Of a stretch of 64,000 nucleotides of DNA, positions 50,786 through 59,990 are shown piece after piece; position 1 is the stretch's first letter; each line of letters begins with the position of its first letter. Location of the stretch: contig OW818693.1 in NCBI GenBank assembly GCA_942493335.1, positions 2,356,001 to 2,420,000 on the forward strand, read 5' to 3'. The notes under the pieces are model-generated. The model did no database searches and was not told the DNA's origin. It saw only the letters and a program-made list of their open reading frames with translations. Position numbers and translations under genes: made by a program. The stretch is from JAEWSN01 sp942493335. Lineage in GTDB: Bacteria; Bacillota; Clostridia; DSM-8532.

Positions 50786-53700
50786 AAGTCACCTTGTACC
50801 TTTCCGTTGCCGGGAATCCCCTTCAGTGCTTCACCAAGCTCCCGAAGGGAGGGATACACCCAGTCGGGCTTCACATCGGACCCCGCTATGTCGGATTCCC
50901 CCGCTTCGCCCGTCAGGACCAGAATACCCGACGCTCCGTTGCGAACACCGGTCGCCACATCCGTATACAGGCGATCCCCCACGAAGGCGACTTCGTCCGG
51001 AACAGCGCCGGTCCGCTCCAGCACCGCTTCCATCGTTTCCCGGCAGGGTTTTCCGAGGAAGCGGGGCTTCCTGCCCGTGGAGGCTTCCATCAGGGCGCAC
51101 ATCGCGCCGCAGTCCGGAATGAACCCGCCTTCCACAGGACAGTTCCAGTCCAGATGCGTCGCAAGGAACTCGGCTCCTTCCCGGATATGCCAGCATGCCT
51201 GCGACAGAGCACCATAGGCAAGGGATGTGTCGAATCCGACCACAACGATCTCCGCGATGGGGCTGCCATGTTCAGGAGACCACCCGGAAACCGGCTCGAT
51301 CATATGGATCCCGGCCGCGCGAAACTGCTTTTTCAAGGATTCGGTTCCCAAAAGAAATACGGTTTTCCCAGGACGTTCGCGCAGAAGGAACGAAATGGCC
51401 ACATCACCTGAGGTCATCATTTCGTCCGGCCGGATCTCAAATCCCATTCGAGCCAGTTTCGCCAGATAGTCATCCGGCGATTTCGAGGAATTGTTGGTGA
51501 AGAACAGAAAACGCCTTCCTGTTTCCCGCAGGATCTCCAGAAAACCGACCGAGGTTTCGAGCAGCCTGTCTCCCAGGTAAAAGGTTCCGTCCATATCGAG
51601 AACCAGACACCGGAGGTCCTGCACGGTTCGGTATGAAGCAGTTTCGGCGGGAAAGCCTTCGGATGCGGCTGACTCGTCTTCGGACAAGTTCGGCACATCC
51701 CTGGGTACGGTCGACTCGTCTTCGGATACGGCCGGCACGTCTTCGGATACGGTCGACTCGTCTTCGGACACGGCCGGCACGTCTTCGGACACAGCCGGCA
51801 CCTCCTCGGACACTGCCGGCACGACATGCACCGAAACAGCCATTCCTTCCGGAACGCGCTCCAACCAGGCCCGCCTGATCTGGAACGATTCCATCTCGCC
51901 CGGCGCAACCCGCATTTTCCGCACAGACCCAAGAACCAGTTCTCCGGCCCGCACTTCCAGCATCACACGTCGTGCGGGTTCGGAAACCCGGAACAACAGA
52001 CGGCTTTCCGGCTGGATTCCGTCGAGGCGGATGGTTGCAGGCAATACATACCGTACGCCGTTGCCTGCCAGCACCGGAATCTCCGGATGTCTCCCGGAAT
52101 GCGGAGCCAGCTCGGCATCATACCCGTCTTCCACCGAATCCGCACGCTGTTCGACCCCGCCGGCCTGAAGCCACTGCGCGGCGCATCGTCCGGCCAATCT
52201 TCCCTCTTCAGAGACATGATCCACCAAATCGTGCACATGTACGACATTTCCACACGCGAAGACGCCTGGTGTGCCGGTCTGCATGTCCATGGACACGACG
52301 GGCCCACCCGTCACGCTATCGATGGCGACCCCTGCCTGCCGGGACAATTCATTCTCCGGAATCAAACCCACCGAGAGAAGAAGCGTGTCACAGGCTACAT
52401 CGAATTCCGATCCGGGCACCGGCATGCGACGTTCATCCACCCGGGCGATGGTCACGCCGGTCAGTCGTTCCTTCCCGTGCAGGGCCACTACGGTGTGGGA
52501 CAGTTTGAGCGGAATGCCGAAATCATCCAGGCACTGCACAATGTTGCGTGCCAGTCCGCCCGCATATGGAAGCACTTCGCAGACCATCTCAACTTCGGCT
52601 CCCTCGAGTGTAAGCCTGCGTGCCATGATGAGGCCGATATCCCCGGAACCGAGGATGACGACTTTCCGACCCGGCAGATATCCTTCCATGTTGATAAAAC
52701 GCTGCGCGCTGCCCGCTGTCATGATACCGGCAGGACGCGCGCCGGGGATGGACAAGGCCCCGGCTGCACGCTCCCGGCACCCCATCGCAAGTACGACGGC
52801 ATCCGCCTGCAGCGTGAAATGTCCATAACGGCTGCTGACCGCCAGAATCCGCCGATCGTTCGACAATTCCAGCACCGTGGTGTCCGACAGGATGGACACG
52901 CCGTATTCGGCCGCTTCCGAGATGAACCGCTGCGCATATTCCGGCCCGGTCAACTCCTCGCCGAACAGGTGAACCCCGAAACCGGGATGGATGCACTGGC
53001 CCAGAATTCCACCGGGTTCCTTCTCCCTTTCCAGAATGACAACATCCGGGATGCCGGATTTCCGCGCTTCGATGGCAGCGGCCAGTCCGGCGGGACCTCC
53101 TCCGATGACGACGACCGATGCCCGCACGGGGGGCAATTCGCGCGGAAGATCCTTATACATTTCTGCAATGGCCTGCGTTGAGAAGGGTGTCTGGACCGCA
53201 CCGGATGCCCGTATCGGCGCTTGCCGCTTCACCGGACAGATTTCAGGTTTGGAAGGGCCTGCCAGGATATTGGAGCCCACACCGCGCTTGGTTACGGCAT
53301 CAGGGGATATCCCCAACTCACGGGCCAACAGCTCCACAACACGCGGCGTGCAGAATCCGCCCTGACAACGGCCCATCCCGGCACGGGTGCGGCGTTTCAC
53401 ACCATCGAGTGTCAAGGCGCCGGCCGGCCGGCGGATCGCATCAATGATTTCCGCTTCCGTCACCGTTTCACATCGGCAGATGATATTCCCGAACGCCGGG
53501 TTCTTCGCGATGGCCTTTGCGCGTTCCTCCGGATCAAGTTCCGTGAAACGGACAACAGGTTCCCGCAAGGGATTCCAGTCCACTTTCTTTTCAAGCCGGA
53601 GACCGCATCGGGAAAGGATCCCGGCCACTTCCGCACCGATGGCGGGCGCAGAGGACAGTCCTGGAGACTCGATTCCGGCCACATGAACGAATCCCTCCAC

Positions 53701-54789
53701 GATCTTCGATGCCTCGATGATGAAGTCACCGCCGTCCGCCGCAGCCCGAAGTCCGGCAAACGACCGGATGACCGCCCTTGCGTCCACCGAAGGAACCGAC
53801 CGGCGCGCACCTTCCGCGACATTCCGCAGTCCATCTGACGAGGTTTCCGTATCCGATTTGTCCGGTACATCCATGGCGTTCGGACCCAGCAGCAGATTCC
53901 CGTCCGCCGTCGGCGTGACGAGGATGCCCTTGCCCAACGGGCCCGGTGTCTGGAATACGACCGTTCGGACTGTTTTACCCAGCTGCTTGTCCAGCAGCAG
54001 GTATTCGCCTTTTCTTGGATGGATGCGGTAATGGGCATCCCCCACCATGGCGGCCACCTCGTCGGCATACAGACCCGCCGCATTGATGACAAAGCGGGCC
54101 GTCAGGCTCTCATGATCGGAGATGATCTGGAATCTTGGAGACTGGTCTTCTTCCGCAGACGAGTTTTCAGGGGTTCCGGAAGCTGCAGGGAGCCTGTGAA
54201 TCCGTCGGACGGGCCAGCTTCGCAGCAGCCGCACCCCATTCCCCACAGCGTTCTCAATTGCGCCGACCGTCAGCTGGTACGGGCAGACGATCCCTGCTGT
54301 CGGCGCGTGGAGCGCAGCCACCACCGTTTTCGATACGGCCGGTTCCAACGCCCTCGTCTCGTCGCCGGTCAAAATCCGAAGCGCCGGAACCCCGTTCAAA
54401 TGGCCATGTTCAAGGAGTGCTTCCAGCTTCAGACGGTCTGCTTCATCGAACGCGAGCACCAGCGAGCCAATCCGATGGAACGGCACGCACAGATCATTGC
54501 AGGCCTGCTCCATCAGGCGTGTCCCTTCGACATTCAAGCGGGCCTTCTTCGTACCTGGTTCCGCATCATAACCAGCATGGACAATGCCGCTGTTGGCACT
54601 GCTGGTTTCCGCGGCCACGTCGGATTCCTTGTCCGCCAGCACCACCGTCAGATGATATTTCGACAACTCCCGTGCAATCATCGCACCGACAACCCCGGCG
54701 CCGACAATCGCCACATCATAGGAACCGATCGAATGGACGGCGGTTGTTCCGGGATGTCCGGATCTGTTCTCGTTTCTGCCCTGCTGCAT
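50782..54789 (-). CDS. Three-part fusion: GlpA-like FAD dehydrogenase, pyridine-nucleotide FAD oxidoreductase and HAD-IIA phosphatase
   Basis: Of 1335 residues, the first ~420 form a DAO-type FAD domain (YDVAIVGAGVVGAMIARELS) like glycerol-3-phosphate dehydrogenase GlpA, followed by a BFD-like [2Fe-2S] domain (ICRCETVTEAEI, GRCQGGFCTPRV; about 434-500). A second flavoprotein begins near 558 (VVVIGGGPAGLAAAIEA, KVVILGSGDIGLIMARRL) of the NAD(P)/FAD reductase type. A repetitive acidic linker (about 991-1048) leads to a HAD-IIA phosphatase (LVLDMDGTFYLGD at about 1061, TNNSSKS, FVGDRLYTDVATG) of the NagD/PGP/glycerol-3-phosphatase group. In most Clostridia these are separate genes. The set suggests glycerol 3-phosphate oxidation plus dephosphorylation, an inference from family pairings. 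GGAGG precedes the ATG. Confidence 0.9.
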   Translation of the reverse strand: MQQGRNENRSGHPGTTAVHSIGSYDVAIVGAGVVGAMIARELSKYHLTVVLADKESDVAAETSSANSGIVHAGYDAEPGTKKARLNVEGTRLMEQACNDLCVPFHRIGSLVLAFDEADRLKLEALLEHGHLNGVPALRILTGDETRALEPAVSKTVVAALHAPTAGIVCPYQLTVGAIENAVGNGVRLLRSWPVRRIHRLPAASGTPENSSAEEDQSPRFQIISDHESLTARFVINAAGLYADEVAAMVGDAHYRIHPRKGEYLLLDKQLGKTVRTVVFQTPGPLGKGILVTPTADGNLLLGPNAMDVPDKSDTETSSDGLRNVAEGARRSVPSVDARAVIRSFAGLRAAADGGDFIIEASKIVEGFVHVAGIESPGLSSAPAIGAEVAGILSRCGLRLEKKVDWNPLREPVVRFTELDPEERAKAIAKNPAFGNIICRCETVTEAEIIDAIRRPAGALTLDGVKRRTRAGMGRCQGGFCTPRVVELLARELGISPDAVTKRGVGSNILAGPSKPEICPVKRQAPIRASGAVQTPFSTQAIAEMYKDLPRELPPVRASVVVIGGGPAGLAAAIEARKSGIPDVVILEREKEPGGILGQCIHPGFGVHLFGEELTGPEYAQRFISEAAEYGVSILSDTTVLELSNDRRILAVSSRYGHFTLQADAVVLAMGCRERAAGALSIPGARPAGIMTAGSAQRFINMEGYLPGRKVVILGSGDIGLIMARRLTLEGAEVEMVCEVLPYAGGLARNIVQCLDDFGIPLKLSHTVVALHGKERLTGVTIARVDERRMPVPGSEFDVACDTLLLSVGLIPENELSRQAGVAIDSVTGGPVVSMDMQTGTPGVFACGNVVHVHDLVDHVSEEGRLAGRCAAQWLQAGGVEQRADSVEDGYDAELAPHSGRHPEIPVLAGNGVRYVLPATIRLDGIQPESRLLFRVSEPARRVMLEVRAGELVLGSVRKMRVAPGEMESFQIRRAWLERVPEGMAVSVHVVPAVSEEVPAVSEDVPAVSEDESTVSEDVPAVSEDESTVPRDVPNLSEDESAASEGFPAETASYRTVQDLRCLVLDMDGTFYLGDRLLETSVGFLEILRETGRRFLFFTNNSSKSPDDYLAKLARMGFEIRPDEMMTSGDVAISFLLRERPGKTVFLLGTESLKKQFRAAGIHMIEPVSGWSPEHGSPIAEIVVVGFDTSLAYGALSQACWHIREGAEFLATHLDWNCPVEGGFIPDCGAMCALMEASTGRKPRFLGKPCRETMEAVLERTGAVPDEVAFVGDRLYTDVATGVRNGASGILVLTGEAGESDIAGSDVKPDWVYPSLRELGEALKGIPGNGKVQGDL
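51656..51823 (-). repeat. 21-bp-unit repeat linker in the redox/phosphatase fusion
   Basis: About eight 21-bp units, each containing TCTTCGGA(T/C)AC, encode VPAVSED, ESTVSED and variants between the second flavoprotein and the HAD domain. Alternating units form a 42-bp higher-order repeat. The linker is acidic and Ser/Val-rich, likely flexible. Confidence 0.85.
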
Positions 54790-54966
54790 TCTTCGCTCCT
54801 CCGGAACCTAAATCCGGTTCCTTTTCACATGCAAAAAAGCCACAGCGCAAACAGAAGCAAAGCTTCCATTCGACTGTGACTCCATAACTCCGCACGGTCG
54901 CAAGGGGTTCCCGCAGCGTCACTCGACGCGGCAAGGCTCTCTTGATGCGATTGTATCACGCCGGTG

Positions 54967-55890
54967 TCACAGAGGCAATGGCGGGATGCCGGGCAACCCT
55001 TCCCCGTCCCATGCCGGAATCCGTTCGGTCCCCGATGCGGACCGTTCCTGCACGTATCCGTTTTCCAGGCCGAGACGGAACAACGCCTCCACCACCCGAT
55101 CATATTCACGGCGCGAGAGGCGGCGGTCCGGCGCGCCTTCTGAATCCGGCATGGGGGTGTATTGCCCCATGAGGCTGACAAGAACGGAAGCGCCGAAAGA
55201 TGCGGCAATCCACTCCAGAATGCGGATGGAATCCCGCGTGTGGCCGGGCAGAACGAGATGCCGGATCAGAACGCCACGCTGCAGCAATCCTTCATCATCA
55301 AAGACGGGAGCGCCAGCCTGTTCTGCCATGGTCGACAGGGCAACCGCCGTGTGTTCGAAATAGTCGGGTGCGCCTGCCATCCTGCCGGAAAGGACCGGAT
55401 CCATGAACTTGCAGTCGGGCAGCCAAACCTTCACCCTGTCGGACAGCGCCCGGATGGTATCCATCGCATCATAGCCGCCGCTATTCCAGACAATCGGGAT
55501 CCGCAGACGTTCCCCGCAAAGAGCGAGCGCGTCGGCGATGGCATGCGCCTGATGTGTCGGATTGACAAGATTCAGGTTATGAACCCCTTTCGCCTGCAGA
55601 TTCAGAAAAACATCCGCCAGCTGTCCGATTTCGATTTCCTGTCCGACTCCGCCCTGTGAAATCGGCCGGTTCTGGCAAAACAGGCACTGCAGGCTGCAGC
55701 CCGAGAAGAAGACGGTTCCAGACCCGCGCGTCCCGCTGATGCAGGGTTCTTCCCAAAAATGAGGAAAAGCCTTTGCAAGAACCGGCTTGACACCGATTCC
55801 ACAAAAGCCCGTCGTTCGGATCCGATCCACATGGCAGGCACGCGGACACAATGTACAATCTTCCATGTTCAGTCGGTTCGGGTTTGTCAT
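54967..55890 (-). CDS. Radical SAM protein of the PflA-like type
   Basis: A 307-residue radical SAM enzyme. FFSGCSLQCLFCQNRPIS carries the CX3CX2C [4Fe-4S] motif (about 67-75). MEDCTLCPRACHVDR with further Cys at the start may hold an extra cluster. This layout matches the pyruvate-formate-lyase-activating-enzyme-like radical SAM proteins (uncharacterised subfamily). It uses SAM to generate a radical; substrate unknown. Its start overlaps the stop of the preceding membrane-protein gene as ATGA, so it is coupled to two membrane proteins. Confidence 0.88.
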   Translation of the reverse strand: MTNPNRLNMEDCTLCPRACHVDRIRTTGFCGIGVKPVLAKAFPHFWEEPCISGTRGSGTVFFSGCSLQCLFCQNRPISQGGVGQEIEIGQLADVFLNLQAKGVHNLNLVNPTHQAHAIADALALCGERLRIPIVWNSGGYDAMDTIRALSDRVKVWLPDCKFMDPVLSGRMAGAPDYFEHTAVALSTMAEQAGAPVFDDEGLLQRGVLIRHLVLPGHTRDSIRILEWIAASFGASVLVSLMGQYTPMPDSEGAPDRRLSRREYDRVVEALFRLGLENGYVQERSASGTERIPAWDGEGLPGIPPLPL

Positions 55891-56312
55891 GCCTTTTCTT
55901 CAACGGCTACGCCTTCCGGCGCATCCAGTTCGGTCCATTCCTCAAAACGGGCTTCCTCCGACCGGACATACCTCAAACGAAGGAAAGCGCCCAGGACAAG
56001 CCCGGCATTGATGAGCTCATTCAGCAGAAACGTATTGAACCGCCCTGCTTCCGGTGAGGACACAAGGCAGAGGGGACGGAGGAAAAAAACCAGGATGGCT
56101 ACCTTGATCCAGAAACGCCGCACCAGATCCTGCCGGTGTTCCGGCTCCTCTTCCCGCAAAGTCCGGGATACGGCACCCAGGTACAACCGAACGCCGATTT
56201 CGACAAGGAGGAACAACCAAAACAGACCCTTGAGACCAAATACAGGCAATACGCCGGTGATATCCAGGACGGACTTGAATTGATCGAGCACTCCCTGCAG
56301 CATTTCCGTCAT
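55887..56312 (-). CDS. Small membrane protein, unknown, middle gene of a coupled operon
   Basis: A 141-residue protein that I do not recognise. It has three or so hydrophobic segments (about 17-47, 70-85 and 95-115) and an acidic C-terminus (EEARFEEWTELDAPEGVAVEE). Both ends overlap neighbours by 4 bases (ATGA), upstream with the larger membrane protein and downstream with the radical SAM gene, so all three are made together. This suggests joint action at the membrane, an inference from arrangement only. Confidence 0.65.
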   Translation of the reverse strand: MTEMLQGVLDQFKSVLDITGVLPVFGLKGLFWLFLLVEIGVRLYLGAVSRTLREEEPEHRQDLVRRFWIKVAILVFFLRPLCLVSSPEAGRFNTFLLNELINAGLVLGAFLRLRYVRSEEARFEEWTELDAPEGVAVEEKA

Positions 56313-57553
56313 GCCGGGCCTCCCTTCCCCGCCGAAGTACGGGCGGGTTCCTGTTCCACTACGGACTCAGCCTGTCTTGCGACGAAACGCACAATGTATT
56401 CCGCCAGAACCAGACGGTCATATGGATTGTCCAACCGATACTTCTCGCTGACAATGTGCCGCACCGCCACGGAACCAACCTCGACGGCAGCGGCGCTCCC
56501 AAGCAGAATGCCATCGATGGCCGCCTTTCCGGCAGCCCAGGTAATGATTTCATATGTACCGGCCTCCTGCAACCGACGCAGCAAGGCAGGTCCCGCCGTC
56601 AGCACTTCAAATCGGAAGGACGTCTGCTGACGGCCGCGTTCCGACTCAAACCGGACTTCGTAGCCCGGACCTCGTTGGTTTTCGAGCTGAGGCATCCGCT
56701 CCGGGTGCGCGGAACGGAACATGTATTTGAGCACATGAAGCTTCAAGCCGCGGTTCGGCATCATCATCCATGAATACAGCACGTATGGAACGCCCTTGTC
56801 GAGCGCCCGCTGCATCCTGTCGGCAAATTGTTCCCGCGCATCCTCCGTATGGAAACGCATCACGGTGCCTTCCGGCCGAATCGAACCGGACCGGATCAGA
56901 TTGCGGAATGCATGGTAATCGCCCGTATTGTAAAGACACGCAGTATAGAGCCCATGGCAGAAGCCCTTGCGGGGTTGCTCCGGATGGCAGGGGAGCCCGA
57001 GTTCCGCCAGATGCGCCGCGTCTGCGAAATAATCCTGTCCCTGGAACAACCGGCCGGAACGTTCGCGTTCAATGGCGCGAAGGAGGTTCATGTAGCGGGC
57101 TGACTGCTTCCGCAGGGAATCGGAACGTCTGGCCAGGCCTTGAAGGCTGCCGAAATTCGCATCCTCGGAAAGGTTGCGCCCGCGTCGGACCAACTGCGTG
57201 CAGAGTGCCTCCGCATCCGTCCTGCCATACAGGCCGACATCGGCAAGCGCCTGACGGAAGGTTTCCCGCAACCCCAGCCGCATGTGCAGGACATAAGGTT
57301 TGGGCGCGCCCGGTTCCAGGGTGCGCTGGAAGGACAATGCGGCGGACCACTCGGAAGCGGAATGCAGAAAAGGCTTGATCAGCAGATATCCGATCGGTTT
57401 CGCAAAAACTGCCAGCAATGCGAGGACCAGTCCCAGGAACAACAAGCCCAAAGCCGTCCGAAGCAGCCCCTGGGCAAACAGTCCGCTGTACGCATCCAGC
57501 AGTTTCACCGCCAGACCGCCGGCTGTCGACAGGATTTCCATGATCTTTTCCAT
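56309..57553 (-). CDS. Membrane-anchored protein of 414 residues, unknown function
   Basis: I do not recognise this family. One or two hydrophobic helices near the N-terminus (about 22-52, LLRTALGLLFLGLVLALLAV) are followed by a long soluble part rich in Arg and Leu, with a Cys/His-containing stretch (GLPCHPEQPRKGFCHGLYTA) and a Trp/Met-rich one (YVLYSWMMMPNRGLKLHV). Start at 57553 follows GAGGTGG; the upstream in-frame extension to 57757 has no site and is rejected. It is the first gene of a three-gene operon with a small membrane protein and a radical SAM enzyme. Confidence 0.65.
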   Translation of the reverse strand: MEKIMEILSTAGGLAVKLLDAYSGLFAQGLLRTALGLLFLGLVLALLAVFAKPIGYLLIKPFLHSASEWSAALSFQRTLEPGAPKPYVLHMRLGLRETFRQALADVGLYGRTDAEALCTQLVRRGRNLSEDANFGSLQGLARRSDSLRKQSARYMNLLRAIERERSGRLFQGQDYFADAAHLAELGLPCHPEQPRKGFCHGLYTACLYNTGDYHAFRNLIRSGSIRPEGTVMRFHTEDAREQFADRMQRALDKGVPYVLYSWMMMPNRGLKLHVLKYMFRSAHPERMPQLENQRGPGYEVRFESERGRQQTSFRFEVLTAGPALLRRLQEAGTYEIITWAAGKAAIDGILLGSAAAVEVGSVAVRHIVSEKYRLDNPYDRLVLAEYIVRFVARQAESVVEQEPARTSAGKGGPA

Positions 57554-57785
57554 CCATCCACCTCGTCCGGTATTGCTTTGGCAATGCAAACAGACCCCTG
57601 AAAAGGCCTCGGACACCGGTTGCGACCTTACCGCCGCACGGCTCGGTCTGCAGGTTTCCGTTGGGTGGTCTGTAAGCGGGTCTGTCCTTTTCGTACCACT
57701 ACAATACCATATCCGCTTGAAAAGCGAAACACGCCGGTGGATGGCTGATCCCTGCATCCGTACGACAACCGCCCGGCCGACAAAA

Positions 57786-58487
57786 CTACAGGACTGTCTC
57801 GTCCAGCGTCATGCCCAGCGACTCATATTTGGCGCGGCGCTGAACCTTGTCATTGTCCAGTTCCTTCTTCGCATACCTGGCGACATCCCGGGCCATTTGC
57901 CTGGGAACCACGATGACTCCGTCTCCGTCCGCAACCACGACATCCCCCGGATTCACACGCACGCCGCCGACACTGACCGGAACATCCATCGCATCGTATT
58001 GCATGCGCGCCTGCACCATGGCCTGCGAGATGTGCATCGACCAAGCCGGGATTTCCGTCAGAATCATCTCATCCGTATCGCGAACCGCACCGCTCGTCAC
58101 AAACCCACGGAGCCCCTTTGCCTTGCATCCCAGCCCATTGTTCGAACCAATCAGTCCGGCATCCAGTCCATGCGCTTCGAGGACCATGATATCCCCGTCC
58201 TCGATCCCTGCTTCCCAATCATAGGTGCAGACATGGTTGTAATACCAACCCTGCCATTCGGTGTACGCATCCGGTGTCATTTTGGGAATCGGACCTTGAA
58301 AAGGCAGATAACGCGCGGTCTTTGCGATGCCAACGATTCTGGTGCGATACAATGGGCGCATGTCGGGCACCATCGAGCCGAACAGATGCATGCCGCACCA
58401 ATCCATCCCGTCCCGCACATCCGCCACACGCAGATCCTTGAACAGTTCGAGCAGCTCAGTCCGTTCTTCCTTTGAAAGAATGTTCAT
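57786..58487 (-). CDS. RraA-like family aldolase/decarboxylase
   Basis: A 233-residue protein of the RraA/4-hydroxy-4-methyl-2-oxoglutarate aldolase family: LRVADVRDGMDW, NNGLGCKAKGLRGFVTSGAV, RDTDEMILTEIPAWS and VNPGDVVVADGDGVIVVPR. In the enzymes the DG...RD motifs bind a divalent metal and pyruvate-like substrate. RNase E inhibitor function is an E. coli feature and is unlikely here. GGGAGGG precedes ATG 58487; the long upstream extension to 58709 is rejected. It follows an unassigned protein on the same strand after a 360-base gap. Confidence 0.85.
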   Translation of the reverse strand: MNILSKEERTELLELFKDLRVADVRDGMDWCGMHLFGSMVPDMRPLYRTRIVGIAKTARYLPFQGPIPKMTPDAYTEWQGWYYNHVCTYDWEAGIEDGDIMVLEAHGLDAGLIGSNNGLGCKAKGLRGFVTSGAVRDTDEMILTEIPAWSMHISQAMVQARMQYDAMDVPVSVGGVRVNPGDVVVADGDGVIVVPRQMARDVARYAKKELDNDKVQRRAKYESLGMTLDETVL

Positions 58488-58847
58488 GCCGTTCCCTCCC
58501 GCGTGATCGGATTTCATCCCGCGCGCCTGAGTGCCTAAGGAGGCTTGCCGGCAGCCGGCCCCCAGGGGCGCAGTCGTATGGGCGTTTACATGCTTGATCC
58601 TATCATTCGGGATACGTGAATTCAAATGCAACCGGCCATGCCGTCCGGCAACCATAAAATAGCGCAACATCAAAAGACGCCACCCTGCAACGAACGGCTG
58701 CCTATCCACTGGAAAGGAAGCCGTTCGTTCGGGATGGCGACGCTATGCACAGAAGGGAGAATCATTTTGGGATAAAACAGAAGGTCGAAGCTTAATATGG
58801 GTTGACCCGTGCATAAGGGTTGAAACCATATCCTGCAATTGCCTTGC
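58488..58847. other. 360-base gap with an 11-bp inverted repeat
   Basis: The only clear element is AACGAACGGCT (58689-58699) with its reverse complement at 58719-58729, spaced by 19 bases, about 120 bases behind the unassigned protein gene. A terminator without a T-run or an operator are possible. I see no gene or promoter I would call here. Confidence 0.55.
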
Positions 58848-59705
58848 TCACACCGCTGTATTTGTGATGGCGGTTTTCGCAGGGCTGCTGCGGCCTTCAA
58901 GTTCCGGACGACGTCCTTCGAAAGCGGCAAGGGAAATCTCGATGACCTCTTCGGCTTCCTTCGGGGTCATGCAGCCGACGGTTACCATGTCGCAAGGGCG
59001 AATGGTGGACCAGGAGAAGTTCAAACCCACAAACGGGGTACAACGGCCTGCCGCCATGGACTTGATGGTCATGACGGGTTTTTTGGATTCCCAAATCACC
59101 TTGTTGATGGTTTCGATCTCGATTTGCATCAGGAACCCAAGGCAGTTGTAAATCTGGATGTAGGTTTCAACATCATATCCATTCGCATCCGAGTAAAGGA
59201 TCAATTCAGGCATGTGGGCGGAAAGGCCCGGAACCATGCCCTGATCCCGGATCATGGCGAGATAATCGGGAAGTCTGTCGATGGTCGCCTTGTTCTTGTT
59301 GACCAGCTGTTCCGTGCTGGAATGGTGCGGGAAGCAGAAGGTCGCCCCATTCTGTTTGCTGGCTGCAATAGTGGCGGCGGCGGCGGCACGTCCTTCGGCG
59401 GAGTCATCGACGTTGATGATGGGGGTATCGACCAGGATCAGTCCGTGTCCGGTACGGTCTTCCGCCAGATGGATGGCCTTCATGAGGGTCTCCTGACCGA
59501 CAAAGGGCGCCATCATGGTATCCACACCGGCATTGAGATAAACTTCCAGCAAATCGGCAATCTTTTCGACGGAATCGTTTTTGGACCGGATCAGTTGATC
59601 GGCGGCTGCGCCGGTATGGCTCCAGCCAAGAATCCAGTTGGTTCCGATGATCATTCTGGAGAGCGATTTTCCGCCCACCATCGTGCGTGGAAACTGTGTA
59701 CCCAT
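58848..59705 (-). CDS. TIM-barrel-like protein, unassigned
   Basis: A 285-residue soluble protein beginning MGTQFPRTMVGGKSLSRMII. Alternating strand-helix patterns (MIIGTNWILGWSHTGAAAD, GVDTMMAPFVGQETLMKAI, GMVPGLSAHMPELILYSDA, KPVMTIKSMAAGR) suggest a TIM barrel with a conserved His/Asn-rich core, related in style to aldo/keto reductase or aldolase folds. I cannot name the family or substrate. Start follows AGGGGGAC. The RraA-like gene lies downstream on the same strand, hinting at shared keto-acid or sugar catabolism, which is inference. Confidence 0.65.
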   Translation of the reverse strand: MGTQFPRTMVGGKSLSRMIIGTNWILGWSHTGAAADQLIRSKNDSVEKIADLLEVYLNAGVDTMMAPFVGQETLMKAIHLAEDRTGHGLILVDTPIINVDDSAEGRAAAAATIAASKQNGATFCFPHHSSTEQLVNKNKATIDRLPDYLAMIRDQGMVPGLSAHMPELILYSDANGYDVETYIQIYNCLGFLMQIEIETINKVIWESKKPVMTIKSMAAGRCTPFVGLNFSWSTIRPCDMVTVGCMTPKEAEEVIEISLAAFEGRRPELEGRSSPAKTAITNTAV

Positions 59706-59990
59706 ATGTCCCCCCTGCTGATGGCCGGAGTTTGGTCTCCGGCGTCCGTGCATCCCGCATCGTGCCCGACCGGGTCATCCGGCCGGAATTCCCGGCAGGA
59801 ATCCATCGCCATTATCTACCCGGTCCTGAACATTTGCAAGCAGAATCAGCAATCTGTACAAAGGATTCAACATATTGTACAAAATCTCCAAAGCCTTGCG
59901 GGAAGCGGATTTGTGAAACCCGCTGCGTCCCGGTCCAAGAAAGCGGACGCTCAGGAGAAGGATCGGCAGCAAGCCGCGAGAAATGTGCGC

